The notes under the pieces are model-generated. The model was not told the DNA's origin and did no database searches. It worked only from the letters and a program-made list of their open reading frames with translations. Below, piece after piece: positions 4,765-6,324 of a DNA stretch of 6,324 nt; the stretch's first letter is position 1; each line of letters starts with the position of its first letter. The DNA comes from an archaeon (GTDB taxonomy: Archaea; Hydrothermarchaeota; Hydrothermarchaeia; Hydrothermarchaeales; JALUUU01). The stretch spans positions 1 to 6,324 of the forward strand of contig JALUUU010000233.1 in NCBI GenBank assembly GCA_027021185.1, written 5' to 3'. The position numbers and the translations under genes were made by a program.

Positions 4765-6324
4765 ATGGAAGTGGAGTTGAAAGTAGCTGAGGCCATGCAG
4801 AACGACGTTGGCCGGGGAATAGTCAGGCTGGACACCGCTACCAGGGACAAGCTCGGCATAACCACGGGAGACATCGTCGAGCTCAAGGGGCGCAGGGTTA
4901 CGGCTGCCATTGTGTGGCGCGCCTACGCGGAGGACGAGGGCCTCGGAATAATCAGAATGGACGGCATTCTGAGGCAGAACGCCGAGATATCCCTCGGAGA
5001 CAAAGTGGCGGTGAGGAAGGCGTACTCCAAGGACGCCAAGAAGGTGATCTTCGCCCCTAACCAGGCCATTCGCTTCTCCGTGGGCTTCGGGGAGTTCATT
5101 AAGCGCCGGCTCCTCGGCAGACCCGTCACCGTGGGGGACAAAGTTGTTGTCGGCGTTCTGGGAACTACTCTGCCCTTCACCGTTACCCAGACCATACCCA
5201 CGGGCATTACCAGGATCACCGACTACACCAACATAGTGGTCAGGGAGGAGCCCAGCAAGGCCGAGAAGCTGGGCATTCCGAGCGTTGCCTATGAGGACAT
5301 AGGCGGCCTCAAAGAGGAGGTTCAGAAGGTAAGGGAGATGATTGAGCTCCCCATGAAGCACCCGGAGCTTTTTGAGCGCCTCGGCATAGAGCCGCCTAAG
5401 GGCGTGCTCCTCCACGGCCCGCCGGGCACGGGGAAAACCCTCATAGCCAAGGCTGTGGCCAACGAGTCCAACGCCTACTTCATCTCCCTCAACGGCCCTG
5501 AGATAATGAGCAAGTTCTACGGGGAGAGCGAGGAGAATCTGCGGCGGATGTTCAAGGAGGCCGAGGAGAACGCCCCCAGCATCATATTCATAGATGAAAT
5601 AGACGCCATCGCCCCCAAGAGGGAGGAAGTCCACGGCGAGGTGGAGAGGCGCGTGGTGGCCCAGCTCCTGGCGTTGATGGACGGCCTTAAGGCCAGGGGA
5701 AAGATAGTCGTCATCGGGGCCACCAACAGGCCCGACGCCATTGATCCAGCCCTGCGCCGGCCGGGGAGGTTCGACAGGGAGATCGTTATAGGGGTGCCCG
5801 ACAGGAACGGGCGGAAAGAGATCCTCCAGATCCATACCCGGGGAATGCCGACAACCACCGAGGAGGACGTGAAGGCCGGCAAGGCCACCGAGGAGGACGT
5901 GGTTGACCTGGACGAGCTTGCCGACATAACCCACGGCTTCGTCGGTGCAGACCTCGAGGCCCTGTGTAAGGAGGCCGCCATGAACGCCCTCCGCAGGCTC
6001 CTGCCGGAGATAAACCTTGAGGAGGAGACCATTCCCCCGGAGATCCTGGAGAACCTTCAGGTCAAAAAGAAGGACTTCACCGAGGCCTATAAGAACATCG
6101 AGCCCTCCGCCCTGAGAGAGGTCTTCATCGAGATCCCCAACGTGGGCTGGAAGGACGTCGGCGGCCTCGAGGAGGTTAAGAGAGAGCTTCAGGAGGCTGT
6201 GGAGTGGCCTATCAAGCATCCCTCCGCCTTTGCGAAGATGGGCATCAAGCCCCCTAAGGGAGTCCTCATATTCGGCCCGCCGGGTTGCGGTAAGACCCTC
6301 CTGGCCAAGGCCATAGCCAACGAG
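4765..6324 (+). CDS. cdc48: Cdc48/VAT-type AAA+ ATPase, second paralog (3' end outside window)
   Basis: 520 codons of a second Cdc48-family unfoldase, cut by the right edge just inside D2. The N domain (about 1-160) begins MEVELKVAEA and is clearly more diverged from paralog 1 than D1 is. D1: Walker A GPPGTGKT 218-225, pore loop KFYG 250-253, Walker B IIFIDE 273-278, sensor-1 N321, arginine fingers R332 and R335. D2 starts near 455, and its Walker A reads GPPGCGKT (504-511), with Cys where paralog 1 has Thr. A loop in D1 (363-388) is about 13 residues longer than in p97 and contains TEEDV twice. I choose 4765 because it matches the family N-terminus. The in-frame ATG at 4741 would add eight residues (MKIDRGKG) and has only a weak AAAGG upstream. 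It lies 40 bp after paralog 1, same strand, and probably forms an operon with it. Confidence 0.93.
   Translation, partial: MEVELKVAEAMQNDVGRGIVRLDTATRDKLGITTGDIVELKGRRVTAAIVWRAYAEDEGLGIIRMDGILRQNAEISLGDKVAVRKAYSKDAKKVIFAPNQAIRFSVGFGEFIKRRLLGRPVTVGDKVVVGVLGTTLPFTVTQTIPTGITRITDYTNIVVREEPSKAEKLGIPSVAYEDIGGLKEEVQKVREMIELPMKHPELFERLGIEPPKGVLLHGPPGTGKTLIAKAVANESNAYFISLNGPEIMSKFYGESEENLRRMFKEAEENAPSIIFIDEIDAIAPKREEVHGEVERRVVAQLLALMDGLKARGKIVVIGATNRPDAIDPALRRPGRFDREIVIGVPDRNGRKEILQIHTRGMPTTTEEDVKAGKATEEDVVDLDELADITHGFVGADLEALCKEAAMNALRRLLPEINLEEETIPPEILENLQVKKKDFTEAYKNIEPSALREVFIEIPNVGWKDVGGLEEVKRELQEAVEWPIKHPSAFAKMGIKPPKGVLIFGPPGCGKTLLAKAIANE
5735..5849 (+). repeat. Near-identical tract shared by the two cdc48 paralogs (copy 2)
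   Basis: Partner of 3493-3607 in the second paralog. It ends just before the loop that carries the 30-bp-period duplication, where similarity between the paralogs breaks off sharply. Confidence 0.75.
5855..5901 (+). repeat. 30-bp-period direct duplication inside the second cdc48
   Basis: A 17-nt sequence (5855-5871) recurs exactly at 5885-5901. The offset is 30 nt, so the frame is kept and the peptide TEEDV is repeated (residues 365-369 and 375-379), separated by KAGKA. It lies in a D1 surface loop where paralog 1 and p97 are shorter, and looks like a recent tandem duplication of ten codons. Confidence 0.8.

Noticed and set aside
4711..6219. 502-codon open frame antisense to the second cdc48
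   Set aside because: Same cause. Its translation mirrors the other antisense frame because the sense genes are paralogs, so their similarity is not evidence of coding.
1..6324. tRNA/rRNA genes, CRISPR arrays, insertion sequences, integrases
   Set aside because: Looked for on both strands; no cloverleaf, rRNA stretch, regularly spaced repeats or transposase motifs seen. Apart from 2406-2525 the window is almost entirely coding.

Overview
The window is a high-GC, gene-dense piece of an archaeal chromosome. Evidence for Archaea is the archaeal-type ribose-1,5-bisphosphate isomerase, two VAT/Cdc48-type AAA+ ATPases whose D1 pore loops carry aromatic residues, a Phr/HSR1-like winged-helix regulator, and TATA-type promoters. 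Heavy use of AGG (Arg) and ATA (Ile) codons and the Glu/Lys/Arg-rich proteins suggest a thermophile, probably in or near the Euryarchaeota. I cannot name a genus from the sequence.

Layout from left to right. (1) Positions 1-51 hold the last 16 codons of a plus-strand gene whose ending looks like the ATPase domain of a histidine kinase. (2) Positions 55-984 (+) encode ribose-1,5-bisphosphate isomerase of the archaeal AMP / pentose-bisphosphate pathway. (3) Convergent to it, and sharing a TTAA that supplies both stop codons, is a minus-strand two-gene operon. Its promoter-proximal gene (1887-2405) is the Phr/HSR1-like heat-shock-type regulator. Its second gene (981-1886) is an unrecognised coiled-coil protein whose ATG directly follows the regulator's TGA. 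(4) Positions 2406-2525 are an AT-rich divergent promoter region with a palindromic TATA core, a perfect 10-bp inverted repeat and a TAAC-N5-GTTA palindrome. (5) Two tandem cdc48 genes follow on the plus strand. One is complete (2526-4724, 732 aa). The second (4765 onward) runs off the right edge 520 codons in, just after its D2 Walker A motif.

The central part reads as a protein-quality-control locus. A regulator of the family that represses its own gene and AAA+ ATPase / Hsp20 genes in hyperthermophilic archaea sits back to back with two Cdc48 unfoldases. Between them lie sites resembling the known operator of that family, and a near copy of the site reappears between the two cdc48 genes. 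The coiled-coil protein, translationally coupled to the regulator, is the least explained component and a candidate partner or additional effector. The two cdc48 paralogs show patchy near-identity at DNA level in D1 (consistent with gene conversion) but differ in the N domain, in an inserted D1 loop carrying a 30-bp-period duplication, and in the D2 P-loop (Thr versus Cys), which suggests different jobs.
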